This document shows positions 6,853 to 15,375 of a stretch of DNA of 56,043 nt, in pieces. Numbering within the stretch: position 1 is the first letter of the stretch; each line of letters begins with the position of its first letter. The notes beneath the pieces are model-generated. The model was not told where the DNA came from. It worked only from the letters and a program-made list of their open reading frames with translations, and made no database searches. Position numbers and translations under genes: made by a program. Location of the stretch: the NCBI GenBank assembly GCA_003223135.1, contig QHXX01000050.1, positions 35,969 through 92,011 on the forward strand. Reading direction: 5' to 3'. The stretch comes from Acidobacteriota bacterium (GTDB lineage Bacteria; Acidobacteriota; Polarisedimenticolia; Gp22-AA2).

Positions 6853-8991
6853 CTAGCTCCCGCCCTTGCTTTCCAGTCGAAGGAGCAGCCGGCGTAACTC
6901 CTGCGCCTCCGGCTGCGCGGGATCGATTTGCAACGACGCCTTGAGGTGGGCGACCGCCCGGTCGCGGTTCCCGATCCGCTGCGCGTACAGGAGCCCGAGG
7001 CTGCGGTGCGCGTCGGAGAGCCCCGGGTCGAGTTCCACCGCGCGTTCGTATTGTTCCGCCGCCTCGGCATACCGGCCCTTACGGGTCAGGAGGTAGCCCA
7101 GGAAATTCGACGCTCGGGCGGAGGGCTGTGGCGACGCGACGGCAAGGCGGAACTCGCGCTCGGCCGCCTCGAGGTCTCCGCGAGCGAGAGCGACCTCGCC
7201 GAGACCACGATGCGTCTCGGGTTGGGAGGGATCGAGCCGAAAGGCGGCTTCGAAGTGCCCGGCTGCCTCCTTCGGGCGGGACGCCGCGGTGAGGGCGTCG
7301 CCCAGATTGACACGGTAGACGGCCATCCCCGGCTCGAGGCGCACGGCCTTCTCGAGGTCCGCGATCGCCTCCTTCACGTGACCACGTTTAAGCTCGAGTG
7401 AGCCGAGGTTGTTCCAGGCACGGGAAGAGTCCGGATCGAGCTCCAGGGCCCGGCGAAACGCTCGCTCGGCGCGCCCGTCGTCGCCCAGGCCACGATAGGC
7501 CGTGCCGAGATTGACTGCCAGATCTGCGTTCCCTTGGTCCTTCAAGGCGGCCGCCTCGAGAAAGTCCAGCGCCTCCGCGGCGCGCCCCTGTTGCACCAGG
7601 GCCATCCCCAGATTGACGCGAGCGTCCTGGAACTCCGGGTAGATGGCGAGCGCCCTGCGGTAGTTCTCCTCGGCGTCGCGGTTACGCGCGGCTCTGAGAT
7701 ACGCATTCCCGAGGTTGTAGCGGATCCGCGCGCTGCGCGGTGCGATGCGCGCGGCGCTGCGATACAGGGAAAAGTCGTCCTTCCAGTCCGGGATGCGCGC
7801 GTAGGCGCGGCCGAACATCAGCGCCGCGACGAGCGCCATCGCGGTCCGCGCCAAAAGGCGCGCCTTGCGTCTTTCGATCCGGCCGACCATCCAGCCGGCG
7901 AAAAGACAAAGACCCACGCTCGGCAGGTACATGAGCCTCTCCGCCAGAAGCGTCCCGATGAACAACGCGACGTTCGTCGTCAGCGACGCGCTGATCGCCA
8001 TGAACAGGAGCGCGAAGCCGCCGATCGGCGCCCGCCTGAGAAGCCACGCTCCCGCCGCAATCACCGCGAGGGCGAGCACGAGCCCCGTCGCCGCGAGTGG
8101 ATCCAGGAGCGAGTGGATGACAGGGATCTGATCGTAGGAATAATCGGCCGACAGGTGGAGTGGCCACACCAGGAGAGATGCGTAACGGACCAGGGTCCCC
8201 AGCCCGGTCAACCGTCCGTCGAGAGCACCGGCCGCCGCAGCGGGGTTGTCCACGAACGGGATCGGCTGGCCAGGGCCCAACATCCCCAGGACGCTCATCC
8301 GCGCGGCGAGGTAAAGCGCGGCACACACCGCGTACCCCGAATAGAGCGCCGCCCTGCGGCGGGGGGCCGGATCACGCCCGGGCGGCACGACCTCCGATAG
8401 GAGGCATAGCGCCGGACCGACGATGGCGGACTCCTTGGCGAACATGCCGCACAGGGCCGCCAACCACGCGGCGCCGGTCCAGATCGCCAGCCGATCGCGG
8501 GCGACGAGGAGAGACCTCCGGTGGCAGAGGATCGCCGTCAGCACGCCGAGCGCGGCCAGGATCTCGGAACGCCCGACGATCCCGGCCACGGCTTCGACGT
8601 GGATCGGATGAACCGCGAACAGAGTTCCCGCAATCGCAGCGGTGGCCGCCTGACCCCTGGCCAGCTCGAGCCCCAGGAGGGTCACCAGGAACGTGGCCAG
8701 AGCGTGGAGGACGGCGTTGACGGCGTGGAACCAGACCGGCCGCATGCCGGAGAGCGCACCGTCCAGGGCGAACGACACGCTGGTCAGCGGCCGGTAGAGC
8801 TCCCGCGGATGCCCCGGGGCGTTCCAGTAAGGCGACACGAGCAGCCGCGGGAGGTTATGGAGGTCGTGCAAGAGCGGATTCATGAGGATGACGCCGCGAT
8901 CGTCGAAGACGAAATCGCATCGAAGCGTCGGGAGGTACAGGACGAGGGCGAGAAGGGGGCAGCCGATCAGGGCGAGGCGGCGACCCGTCAA
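6853..8991 (-). CDS. TMTC-like (DUF1736) multi-pass membrane protein with C-terminal TPR repeats
   Basis: A 712-residue protein. The N-terminal ~420 residues are multi-spanning and carry marks of the TMTC/DUF1736 group: a first helix, then an FVFDDRG acidic motif, RPLTSVSF, HAVNAVLHAL, FAVHPIHVEAVA, LAARM, and AERLMYLPSVG. About eight TPR units follow (about 425-705). Eukaryotic relatives are protein O-mannosyltransferases of the GT-C fold, where the loop DD motif is catalytic; a bacterial role in glycosyl transfer to exported proteins is inferred. The start is taken as the TTG at 8991, because it overlaps the stop of the upstream gene by four bases (TTGA) and the hydrophobic helix begins at once. 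Upstream frame sequence is low-complexity shadow of the neighbouring gene. Confidence 0.85.
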   Translation of the reverse strand: MTGRRLALIGCPLLALVLYLPTLRCDFVFDDRGVILMNPLLHDLHNLPRLLVSPYWNAPGHPRELYRPLTSVSFALDGALSGMRPVWFHAVNAVLHALATFLVTLLGLELARGQAATAAIAGTLFAVHPIHVEAVAGIVGRSEILAALGVLTAILCHRRSLLVARDRLAIWTGAAWLAALCGMFAKESAIVGPALCLLSEVVPPGRDPAPRRRAALYSGYAVCAALYLAARMSVLGMLGPGQPIPFVDNPAAAAGALDGRLTGLGTLVRYASLLVWPLHLSADYSYDQIPVIHSLLDPLAATGLVLALAVIAAGAWLLRRAPIGGFALLFMAISASLTTNVALFIGTLLAERLMYLPSVGLCLFAGWMVGRIERRKARLLARTAMALVAALMFGRAYARIPDWKDDFSLYRSAARIAPRSARIRYNLGNAYLRAARNRDAEENYRRALAIYPEFQDARVNLGMALVQQGRAAEALDFLEAAALKDQGNADLAVNLGTAYRGLGDDGRAERAFRRALELDPDSSRAWNNLGSLELKRGHVKEAIADLEKAVRLEPGMAVYRVNLGDALTAASRPKEAAGHFEAAFRLDPSQPETHRGLGEVALARGDLEAAEREFRLAVASPQPSARASNFLGYLLTRKGRYAEAAEQYERAVELDPGLSDAHRSLGLLYAQRIGNRDRAVAHLKASLQIDPAQPEAQELRRLLLRLESKGGS

Positions 8992-9596
8992 GGACCGGGA
9001 GCGGCCGGCGAGGCGGTGGCCTCCGGCTCGATCGCCGCGCTCTGGAGCTCGACCTGCCGGTCGGCTCCCCTCGCGAGATTGATCATTCCGTCGAGCCGGG
9101 TCCGGCGGGCGGCCTCGACCCTGATATCGGTCAGGTAACCAATCGAGCGGTGCACCCAGCCGCCGTCGCGATTGAGAAGATCGAACGCCATGTAGACATC
9201 GTACGTGCCGGGGTCGAGATCGAAGTCCATGTGTTCGGGCATCGTGACGCAGCGATAGACCTCGTGCCAGAACGGAACCGGCGTGTCGGGTCCTTTGGGG
9301 GCCTCCCTGGGCCTCAACCTCGGGTCCCCCTCTCCGGCGATGATGGGGCGCGCGGGAGCGCTCTTCGTGTTTTTTCCCAGCTTGGACGCCGGAATCCAGG
9401 ACGCGGTGCGAAAGACCGGCGATTCGTACAGCATCAACGGCGTGTCCGCCTGGCCCCGCCTCAACGCCGCCACGGTGAACTGATACCCGAACGTAAAGAC
9501 CTCGTTTCTCTTCTCGAAGATCCCCGGCTTCTGCAGCGGCCGGGCGACCCGGTCGTCGGGGAAGGTGCACCAGCGCCTGTTACCGTCGATGGTCAT
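8988..9596 (-). CDS. Hypothetical protein, translationally coupled to the TMTC-like gene
   Basis: About 202 residues with no recognised family. There is no obvious signal peptide or membrane helix. The sequence mixes beta-rich stretches (FGYQFTVAAL, GTYDVYMAFDLL) with a short Ala/Pro-rich tail. A DPGTYDVYMAFDL-like segment recalls beta-sandwich carbohydrate- or surface-associated domains, which is only an impression. I chose the ATG at 9596 because AAGGGA sits nine bases upstream; an in-frame ATG at 9647 would add 17 residues but has no ribosome site. A perfect TATAAT lies at 9698-9693 on this strand, with a poor -35. The stop overlaps the TTG start of the TMTC-like gene by four bases, so the two products are probably made together. 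Confidence 0.6.
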   Translation of the reverse strand: MTIDGNRRWCTFPDDRVARPLQKPGIFEKRNEVFTFGYQFTVAALRRGQADTPLMLYESPVFRTASWIPASKLGKNTKSAPARPIIAGEGDPRLRPREAPKGPDTPVPFWHEVYRCVTMPEHMDFDLDPGTYDVYMAFDLLNRDGGWVHRSIGYLTDIRVEAARRTRLDGMINLARGADRQVELQSAAIEPEATASPAAPGP

Positions 9597-10012
9597 TGCC
9601 AGGCGTCCCTTGCCGGGTGCCGGGACGTCGGCCTGCGACCAGCCCATTGTGTGCTAGATTTGCACGAGCGCTTTGGGACATCGGCGGCGGGAATTATACT
9701 TCGCGAATGGGTACCCGGGCCATGAATGCCCCGGGGCGGCGTGGGTCATGCATTTCCCGGAACTGCCCGTGCTTCGGCTACCGAGGTTGACGTACGCAGA
9801 GCCGGGAGCTCAAGCTCCCGGCAAAAGAGTGGGGAACTTCGTGGAAAGGTCTCCAGTACGTGGTCAACTTCTGGAAGGCGGGCAGTTCCGGGAATCTCAC
9901 TCTCACTCCCACATGAATCGCGAATTTTCCTGGTTGCGCCAACCCGTGTAGTCCGACTCTACCCAAGATGTAGGGCCCTGTCAAGAACAAAATACAACCT
10001 CTGGTAAGGCGG
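9597..10012. other. Gene-free region with nested inverted repeats between the hypothetical gene and mutS2
   Basis: About 415 bases without a convincing gene. The part next to 9596 is the likely leader of the minus-strand gene (TATAAT at 9698-9693). Bases 9754-9894 form a nested inverted repeat (separate entry). Bases 9895-10012 would hold the mutS2 promoter, but I see no clear -35/-10 pair there. Confidence 0.6.
9754..9894. repeat. 141-base nested inverted repeat (possible structured RNA or palindromic element)
   Basis: The ends are a perfect 16-base inverted pair (9754-9769 with 9879-9894). Inside, 9783-9795 pairs with 9856-9871 with one mismatch and a three-base bulge. In the middle, 9801-9810 and 9813-9822 form a perfect 10-base palindrome separated by two bases. 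No ORF uses it convincingly. It could be a structured RNA, a MITE-like element or a protein-binding palindrome; it lies 119 bases before mutS2. Confidence 0.7.
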
Positions 10013-12388
10013 GTGGTCGAGAACGTATTGTCGTCCCTGGAATTTGACCGCATTCTGGACCTGCTCGCGGCCGAGACTGTGACTCCCCCGGGCGCCGCCT
10101 GCGCCCGCGCCCTTCGCCCCTCCTACGACCCGAGCGAGGTGCAGCGGGAGAACCGGCTCCTCGCCGAGATGATGCGCTATCTCGAGGCGCGGGGTGCCAT
10201 GCCACTTGCCGCGGTCCCCGACCCCGCCCCGATCCTGCTGCGATTGGAGGTGGAAGGTGCCGTTCTGGCGCCGCTCGAAGTGCTCGACCTCGTCTCGCTC
10301 ATGAAAGCCGGTCGGACGCTCAAGTCCTCGCTGACGGAAACGCGCGTCGATTTTTCGGGCTTGTGGGCCTCGGGACGCGACCTTCCCGACCTCGGCAACC
10401 TAGTCCGCTTTTTGGACGGCAAGATCGCCACGACCGGCGAGCTGGAGGACACCGCCAGCGACGAGCTCCACGCCGTGCGCCAAGAGATCCACCGCCGGAA
10501 CGAGCGGTTGACGGAGGCCCTCGACGCCATCGTCGGCCGACCGGAAGTGGCACGCGCGCTCCAGGACACGTTCATCTCCATCCGCAGCGACCGGCACGTG
10601 GTCCCGATCCGCGCCGAGGCGCAGGGCTCCCTGCAAGGAATCGTGCACGGCGTGTCGGGAAGCGGTGCAACCGTCTACATCGAGCCGATCGAAACCGTCG
10701 ACCTGAACAACCAAATCGTCACGCTCCGCGACTGCGAGGCCGCGGAGATCCAGCGACTCCTGCAGGAGTACAGCGACTTGCTGCGCGGGCGACTGGCGGA
10801 GCTGCGCACGCTGGTCGCCGGCATCGGGCGGCTCGATCTTCTCTCGGCCCGGGCGCGTCTGGGGCGGCAGCTCCGCGGGCGGCCGGGCGAGATCTCCGCG
10901 CAAGGCGAGTTGCGCCTCGGTGCGGCCCGCCATCCCCTCGTCGAGCTGGCCCTGAAGTCCGAGGGGATCGCCGTCACCCCTCTCGACCTGGAGCTCCCCG
11001 CGGGAGCGACGGTGCTGATGATCAGCGGGCCGAACACCGGGGGCAAGACGGTCGCTCTGAAAACGGCGGGGCTCCTGTCGCTGATGTTCCAGTCCGGACT
11101 GCCCCTCCCCGCCGGCCGCGCTGTCCTGCCGGTATTCCGCGGGGTCTTCATCGACATCGGCGATCGCCAGTCCATCCCCGATCGCCTGAGCACCTTCTCC
11201 GCCCGCATGAAGAACATCTCCGGGATCGCCGCTGCGCTGCAGGCGCCGGGCCTCGTGCTCCTGGACGAAGTGGGCACCGGCACCGATCCCGAGGACGGCG
11301 TGGCTCTGGCCATCGCGGTCGTGGACTTCCTGCGTGCTCGCGGCGCCTTGGTCATTGCCACGACCCACCTCGAGGCGCTGAAGGCGTACGCGGCCACGAC
11401 CGATGGCTGCGCCAATGCCGCCATGCAATTCGACGAGGCGACCTGCACTCCGACCTACCGGCTGATCCCGGGGATCCCGGGGAGAAGCGGCGGCCTGGAG
11501 ATCGCCGAGCGTCTCGGCCTTCCGACGGCGATCATCGAGGCGGCGCGCGCGCGTCGCGGCCATTCGAGCGAGCAGATCGCTTCCTACCTGGCCCATCTTC
11601 AGACCATGACCGCGGATCTTCAGGAACAGCTGCGGGGCGTACGCGCCGAAAGGGAGCGGCTCGAGCGCGAGCGCGCCACCCTGCAGGCCGAGTTCGGTGA
11701 GCGGGAGGTGGTGCGTCAGAAGGCCGTGTCGGCGGAGGTCGAGCATGCACTCAGGACGATGCGCGAGGAGGGTGATCTTTACATCAAGACTCTCAAGAAC
11801 CGCGAGCTGGCGCTGGCGTTGCGCCGGCAGGAGACCAAGGCGGCCGCGGCGCTGCGGGCGAGGGCGCGTTCTCTCCTCCAGGGCGTCGCGGGCGCCCGGA
11901 CGCCTGTGCACTCCGAAAACGGAGGCACCGTCGGCCCCGGCGCACGGGTCGTGATCGAGGGGCTCGACCTGCGCGGCACCGTGGAGTCGATCCGCGGAGA
12001 CAAGGCGGTGATCCTCGTGCGTGGCAGGAAGATGACGGTCGCCCGCCGCGACTGCCGACCGGAGGGCGGCGCCGACCCGCAGGCGGACCGCCGGCTCCGC
12101 CTGCCGCACGGAGTGACCCTTTCGCGGAAGCCGGCGACCGAGACACCCGACGAAATCCAGCTTCTTGGGAAGACGGTGCAGGAGGCCCTGGAGCTGGTGG
12201 ACAAATACCTGGACGACGTCTACCTCGCAGGACTGAGCCCGGTCCGTCTGGTGCACGGCGTGGGTTCGGGGCGCCTGAAGAAGGCGATCGCGGGCCTGCT
12301 GGCGCGCCATCCGCACGTCGAAGCATTTGCGAGCGCCCCCACGAACCAGGGCGGAGGCGGGGTCACGATCGTGAGCCTGCGTCTCTAG
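10013..12388 (+). CDS. mutS2: MutS2 family ATPase with Smr domain
   Basis: A 791-residue MutS2, close to the usual ~780. The N-terminal MutS core and clamp helices are followed by Walker A GPNTGGKT (near residue 340), Walker B LVLLDEVGTGTD, and a long charged coiled coil (about 510-620). A KOW/SH3-like segment follows, then a C-terminal Smr domain (about 715-790) with the VHGVGSGRL motif. The usual DLRG motif of the Smr domain reads LLGK, so its nuclease competence is uncertain. MutS2 proteins act on branched DNA or on collided ribosomes, not in mismatch repair. The start is a GTG shortly after AAGGCGG. It is followed by a 60-base gap and a convergent envelope gene. Confidence 0.95.
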   Translation: MVENVLSSLEFDRILDLLAAETVTPPGAACARALRPSYDPSEVQRENRLLAEMMRYLEARGAMPLAAVPDPAPILLRLEVEGAVLAPLEVLDLVSLMKAGRTLKSSLTETRVDFSGLWASGRDLPDLGNLVRFLDGKIATTGELEDTASDELHAVRQEIHRRNERLTEALDAIVGRPEVARALQDTFISIRSDRHVVPIRAEAQGSLQGIVHGVSGSGATVYIEPIETVDLNNQIVTLRDCEAAEIQRLLQEYSDLLRGRLAELRTLVAGIGRLDLLSARARLGRQLRGRPGEISAQGELRLGAARHPLVELALKSEGIAVTPLDLELPAGATVLMISGPNTGGKTVALKTAGLLSLMFQSGLPLPAGRAVLPVFRGVFIDIGDRQSIPDRLSTFSARMKNISGIAAALQAPGLVLLDEVGTGTDPEDGVALAIAVVDFLRARGALVIATTHLEALKAYAATTDGCANAAMQFDEATCTPTYRLIPGIPGRSGGLEIAERLGLPTAIIEAARARRGHSSEQIASYLAHLQTMTADLQEQLRGVRAERERLERERATLQAEFGEREVVRQKAVSAEVEHALRTMREEGDLYIKTLKNRELALALRRQETKAAAALRARARSLLQGVAGARTPVHSENGGTVGPGARVVIEGLDLRGTVESIRGDKAVILVRGRKMTVARRDCRPEGGADPQADRRLRLPHGVTLSRKPATETPDEIQLLGKTVQEALELVDKYLDDVYLAGLSPVRLVHGVGSGRLKKAIAGLLARHPHVEAFASAPTNQGGGGVTIVSLRL

Positions 12389-12448
12389 GAGCGTGTCCGA
12401 GTCATGGCGTGGGCCGTGCGAAGCCGCAGCCGATGTCCCGTCGGTCGG

Positions 12449-13315
12449 CTATCGCAGTCCCCAATCCGCGGGCACAGGCGAACGATCCGCGTTCGGATCC
12501 AGCACTCGCGTCCCGTCCCCCTCGAGGTCAAACGCGAACGACCAGGAGCGCGGGGTCTCGCCGACCGTCTCGAAGGCGACCACGTGATAGCGCCCCGGTG
12601 CGACCCCCTGGAAATCGAAGCGACCGCTGCCGTCGGAGAGAGCGCGCTGCACGACCTTTGGCTCGAAGACTTCCTGCGCGCGCAAGCGGCAGTCCCGGAT
12701 TAGATCCTGCCTCTCCCGCTGCGCCCTGGCCAGCCGGCTCTTCATCTGGTCGTTGCGGCTGGCCGCCTCCCTGAAGTTGTCGGATGAATTGAGTGCGCGA
12801 TTCGACTCCGCGCGCAGCGAATCGATGTCGCGGTCCTTCTGCTCGAGTCGCGCGCGGCATTCCTCTCCGGCCTTGCGGTGTTCGGCGTCGAGAGCGCCGC
12901 TCTGCCCGACCAGGAGCACGAGGACCCCGGCGCCGGCGGATCCGCCGGCCCCCATGGGCGGGGCGAGAACCCCCTGGACCGTCGCCCGCCGCACCGGCGC
13001 CGGGACGGTTCCGGAGTCACCGGCAGGGGCCACCGTTGGTTTCGCGGCCGCCCCCAGACCGGTCTCGCGGGACGTCGGGCCGGAGGCCCCGGCGTGCCCG
13101 GCGGCCGGATTCACGATCCACGCTTCCACCCGGACGTGCCGCCAGCCGTCGCGCTCCTCGAGGACCACGAGCGACGCATCGTCCCTCAGGGCGCCGAGCC
13201 AGCCCCCCTTGGGCGCATCGAACAGCACGATCTCGCCCGTACCGCGGCCCGCCGCGGCGAGCGTGACACAGACAAGGGCCAGCGCCACGAGCGCCGGCAA
13301 GTGGGCCCGCTTCAT
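12449..13315 (-). CDS. Secreted protein with SH3-like, coiled-coil and carboxypeptidase-regulatory-like parts
   Basis: A 288-residue exported protein with a clean signal peptide (about residues 1-23). Residues 25-65 look like a small SH3-like beta domain (IVLFDAPKGGWLG...). A Pro/Gly/Ala-rich linker and a possible hydrophobic segment (about 120-137) follow, then a charged coiled coil (about 140-205). The C-terminal 80 residues (DGSGRFDFQGVAPGRYHV) are a transthyretin-like carboxypeptidase-regulatory fold, common in extracellular adhesion or polymer-binding proteins. No catalytic residues are seen. It may span the envelope through the second hydrophobic segment. The gene stands alone, with no operon partner on its strand within 350 bases. 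Confidence 0.65.
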   Translation of the reverse strand: MKRAHLPALVALALVCVTLAAAGRGTGEIVLFDAPKGGWLGALRDDASLVVLEERDGWRHVRVEAWIVNPAAGHAGASGPTSRETGLGAAAKPTVAPAGDSGTVPAPVRRATVQGVLAPPMGAGGSAGAGVLVLLVGQSGALDAEHRKAGEECRARLEQKDRDIDSLRAESNRALNSSDNFREAASRNDQMKSRLARAQRERQDLIRDCRLRAQEVFEPKVVQRALSDGSGRFDFQGVAPGRYHVVAFETVGETPRSWSFAFDLEGDGTRVLDPNADRSPVPADWGLR

Positions 13316-13371
13316 CGTCGCGTCTCCCGAACCTTTGCGCGTTTCAATTGTGTAGTCCCCGCCCGCCCGTC

Positions 13372-13399
13372 TTGATCGCCGCCCCGCCGTCTCTATATT
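13372..13399 (+). promoter_or_regulatory. Sigma70-type promoter upstream of a small ORF
   Basis: TTGATC (13372-13377), a 16-base spacer and TATATT (13394-13399). No long gene follows on this strand, so it must drive the 73-codon ORF at 13441 or a small RNA ending before the convergent gene at 13676. Confidence 0.55.
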
Positions 13400-13440
13400 C
13401 GAGGCAACGCGGCCAACGGACCGCGGGAGGATGAGGCCCG

Positions 13441-13662
13441 GTGGTCAAGTCGAAGGTCATCCGCACGATCATCGAATCCTGCCGCGAACCGGGACCGCGA
13501 GGAGCACGGACCCTCCTGCGCGCCGTCCGACGCTCACCCGCCGCGGGGGGAGGACTGTCCGGCGCGGTCCCGCCGACCGGCGCGCCTGCGGCCAAGGGCA
13601 CCCTCCGCGACCCGCGTCTGGGACAAAGTCTCAAGGTCCGCCGCGGGTCGAGGCGCGGCTGA
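13441..13662 (+). CDS. Small basic hypothetical protein
   Basis: A 73-residue ORF starting with GTG (MVKSKVIRTIIESC...), about 35 bases after the predicted transcription start, with GGGAGG eleven bases before the codon. The product is strongly basic, with a helical N-terminus and a Gly/Ala/Pro-rich middle. It matches no family I know. Another frame from an ATG at 13431 is also open but looks like random GC-rich translation. The good promoter is the main reason to list it. It could instead be a small RNA. The neighbours converge on it from the right (HTH gene) and diverge on the left (secreted protein). Confidence 0.35.
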   Translation: MVKSKVIRTIIESCREPGPRGARTLLRAVRRSPAAGGGLSGAVPPTGAPAAKGTLRDPRLGQSLKVRRGSRRG

Positions 13663-13675
13663 GCGCCCGCCTGTC

Positions 13676-14383
13676 TCAGTGATCCTTGTCCCCGTCTCCG
13701 GTTGACAGCCGCTGAATCCAGTTTCCGGCGGGATCGTATTGCGGGGCACCGCTGGGGTCCTCCGCCTGCATCTGGGCGATGTCGCGCTCCTTCTGGCGGA
13801 TCTCCACGATGTTCTTGTCGAAGCTGTCGTCCGTCGCGGCGTGCGCGGCGGCCGCCTCGAGCCTCTTGACTTTCTCCTGCAGGAGCGTGATCTCGATGTT
13901 CCGTTCCTCGACCTCGATCTCTGCCTCGCGCAGGTGCTTGCGCAGGAACTGGATCTCCTTGACGGCGCGCGCCCGCAGCGTCTGGTAGCGATCCTCCGCC
14001 TTTCTCAACTCCTCGTCCTTCGTTTCCGCGACGGCCTTGTACTCGAACAGCTTCTGCCCGCCGGCGCGGATCATCCCGTACTGGACCAGGAGCTGCTCGT
14101 GTTTGAGGAGAAGCTCGTTGTAGATCGAGGACGGCACCATCACTTCCCTCGGCGCCAGCCCCCTCGCCGCGGGCAGCTCTTCGTTGACGCGCACCGGCAG
14201 ATCCCCGTCCGCCGAGAATCCCAGGGCCAGCAGATCCTCGCGCCGGATCTTGTATTCCTCGCCGAATTTTCCAATTTCCTTCTCGGCCTTGAGACGACCG
14301 GAGCGGATGTAGCGGCGGACGGTGGCGGTCGTTCTGCCGATGAGCCGGGAAGCCTCGCGGATCGTCAGGAGCATCAACCTCAC
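13676..14383 (-). CDS. MerR-like helix-turn-helix protein with long coiled coil
   Basis: A 235-residue cytosolic protein. The first ~55 residues form an excisionase/MerR-type DNA-binding domain (LTIREASRLIGRTTATVRRYIRSGRLKAEK split over the turn, then an EYKIRREDL wing). A linker follows, then a long charged coiled coil (about 85-195) and an acidic, polar tail. There is no effector-binding domain like that of metal-sensing MerR proteins, so it may be a structural or dimer-length-controlled DNA binder. No target operator is recognisable. ATG at 14383 and a second ATG three codons in are both possible starts. Its promoter is at 14437-14466, and the transporter gene ends just upstream on the same strand. 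Confidence 0.75.
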   Translation of the reverse strand: MRLMLLTIREASRLIGRTTATVRRYIRSGRLKAEKEIGKFGEEYKIRREDLLALGFSADGDLPVRVNEELPAARGLAPREVMVPSSIYNELLLKHEQLLVQYGMIRAGGQKLFEYKAVAETKDEELRKAEDRYQTLRARAVKEIQFLRKHLREAEIEVEERNIEITLLQEKVKRLEAAAAHAATDDSFDKNIVEIRQKERDIAQMQAEDPSGAPQYDPAGNWIQRLSTGDGDKDH

Positions 14384-14436
14384 TCAACCGGGACGAGGCG
14401 TCCTGCGTTTGGACGCGACCGGTGCCAACGGCGGCT

Positions 14437-14466
14437 CTTATATCAGAATCCTTTTCGCTCGCGCAA
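14437..14466 (-). promoter_or_regulatory. Promoter for the HTH/coiled-coil gene
   Basis: On the minus strand TTGCGC (14466-14461), an 18-base spacer and TATAAG (14442-14437); the start codon is at 14383. Confidence 0.5.
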
Positions 14467-14470
14467 GCGA

Positions 14471-15163
14471 TCACGACTCGTGCAGCATCATCAGGAGACC
14501 GACGGCGCTCACGAGCGCGCCGCTGATCAGGTCGCCGTAGTGGGCGAAGAACGGCAGGTCGATCCGGCGAATGCCGCGCATGGCGAATACGGTCACGCCG
14601 ACCATCGTGCCGACGGTGCAGAGCGCGAATCCCAGCGCCGACGCCAAGAGTGCCCCCGTTCCCTCGACGGAGGCGCTGAACAGGATCGGCACCAGGAGGG
14701 CGCACGGACTGATGCCGATGACCAGGACCAGGGCACCGGCGCTCAAGGCGCCGTGGAACCAGCGCTCCAGAAGGTGTCCATGCGCGTGAACATGGTCTCC
14801 CGGGTCCGCGGGTGGCCTGTCGACGCGCGCGTGGACGCGCGCCTCGCGTCGGTGTCTCCAGATCCCGTAGGTGACGCCGAAGACGACCAGGAGCAGCCCG
14901 CCCAGGAATTCCAGGGATCGGCCGGTGCGGGTCGCCAGGTCCTCAATCGTCGGCGAGCCGACGAGGATCGTGAGGCCGCCGGCCAGCATCGTCACCAGGA
15001 CATGCAGCAGACCGGCCACCCCGGTGAGCGCCGCGGCCCGCCTTTCGCTCCAGCGCTCGACACGCGACATCAAGACGAACGGCAGCCAGTGATCGGGGAT
15101 GAGCGCGTGGATGATGGCGGTACTGCAGGACGACAGCAAGAGCAGGAACGCCGTGCGGGTCAC
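14471..15163 (-). CDS. NicO/RcnA-like membrane transporter
   Basis: A 230-residue multi-spanning membrane protein, with about six hydrophobic helices. The first helix carries HALIPDHWLP, which resembles the His/Asp-containing helix of NicO-family nickel/cobalt exporters. A His-rich cytosolic loop (DHVHAHGH) lies in the middle, followed by GISPCALLVPIL, a Pro-Cys motif also typical of this superfamily. Transport of Ni/Co or a related ion is inferred; the substrate cannot be read from sequence. The start is the GTG at 15163, preceded by GGGAG at seven bases; upstream in-frame sequence to 15400 is not hydrophobic and overlaps the opposite-strand gene. It ends just before the promoter of the HTH gene. 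Confidence 0.75.
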   Translation of the reverse strand: MTRTAFLLLLSSCSTAIIHALIPDHWLPFVLMSRVERWSERRAAALTGVAGLLHVLVTMLAGGLTILVGSPTIEDLATRTGRSLEFLGGLLLVVFGVTYGIWRHRREARVHARVDRPPADPGDHVHAHGHLLERWFHGALSAGALVLVIGISPCALLVPILFSASVEGTGALLASALGFALCTVGTMVGVTVFAMRGIRRIDLPFFAHYGDLISGALVSAVGLLMMLHES

Positions 15164-15342
15164 GCGGCCACTCCCGGCAGCCGGGCAGGTTCCCAGGCCC
15201 GGAGGACGGCCGGCCCTCCCCTCCGGCGACGAGGGCGGATTATAGCACCCGGATCCCGCGACGGCCGGGTGACGGCCCTCGGAGGGCGGACGCCCGCTGC
15301 TGCGTGGTTGCCGCGACGATCCCTTTAAAAGCCTTGGTGGGC

Positions 15343-15370
15343 TTGACTTCGGGCCAGTTCGCAGTAGCTT
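15343..15370 (+). promoter_or_regulatory. Sigma70-type promoter, predicted leaderless transcript
   Basis: TTGACT (15343-15348), a 16-base spacer and TAGCTT (15365-15370). The ATG at 15376 is only five bases after the -10 box, which puts the expected transcription start at or within one base of the A of ATG. The -35 box and spacer match the promoter at 5845-5872. Confidence 0.6.
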
Positions 15371-15375
15371 TGGAC

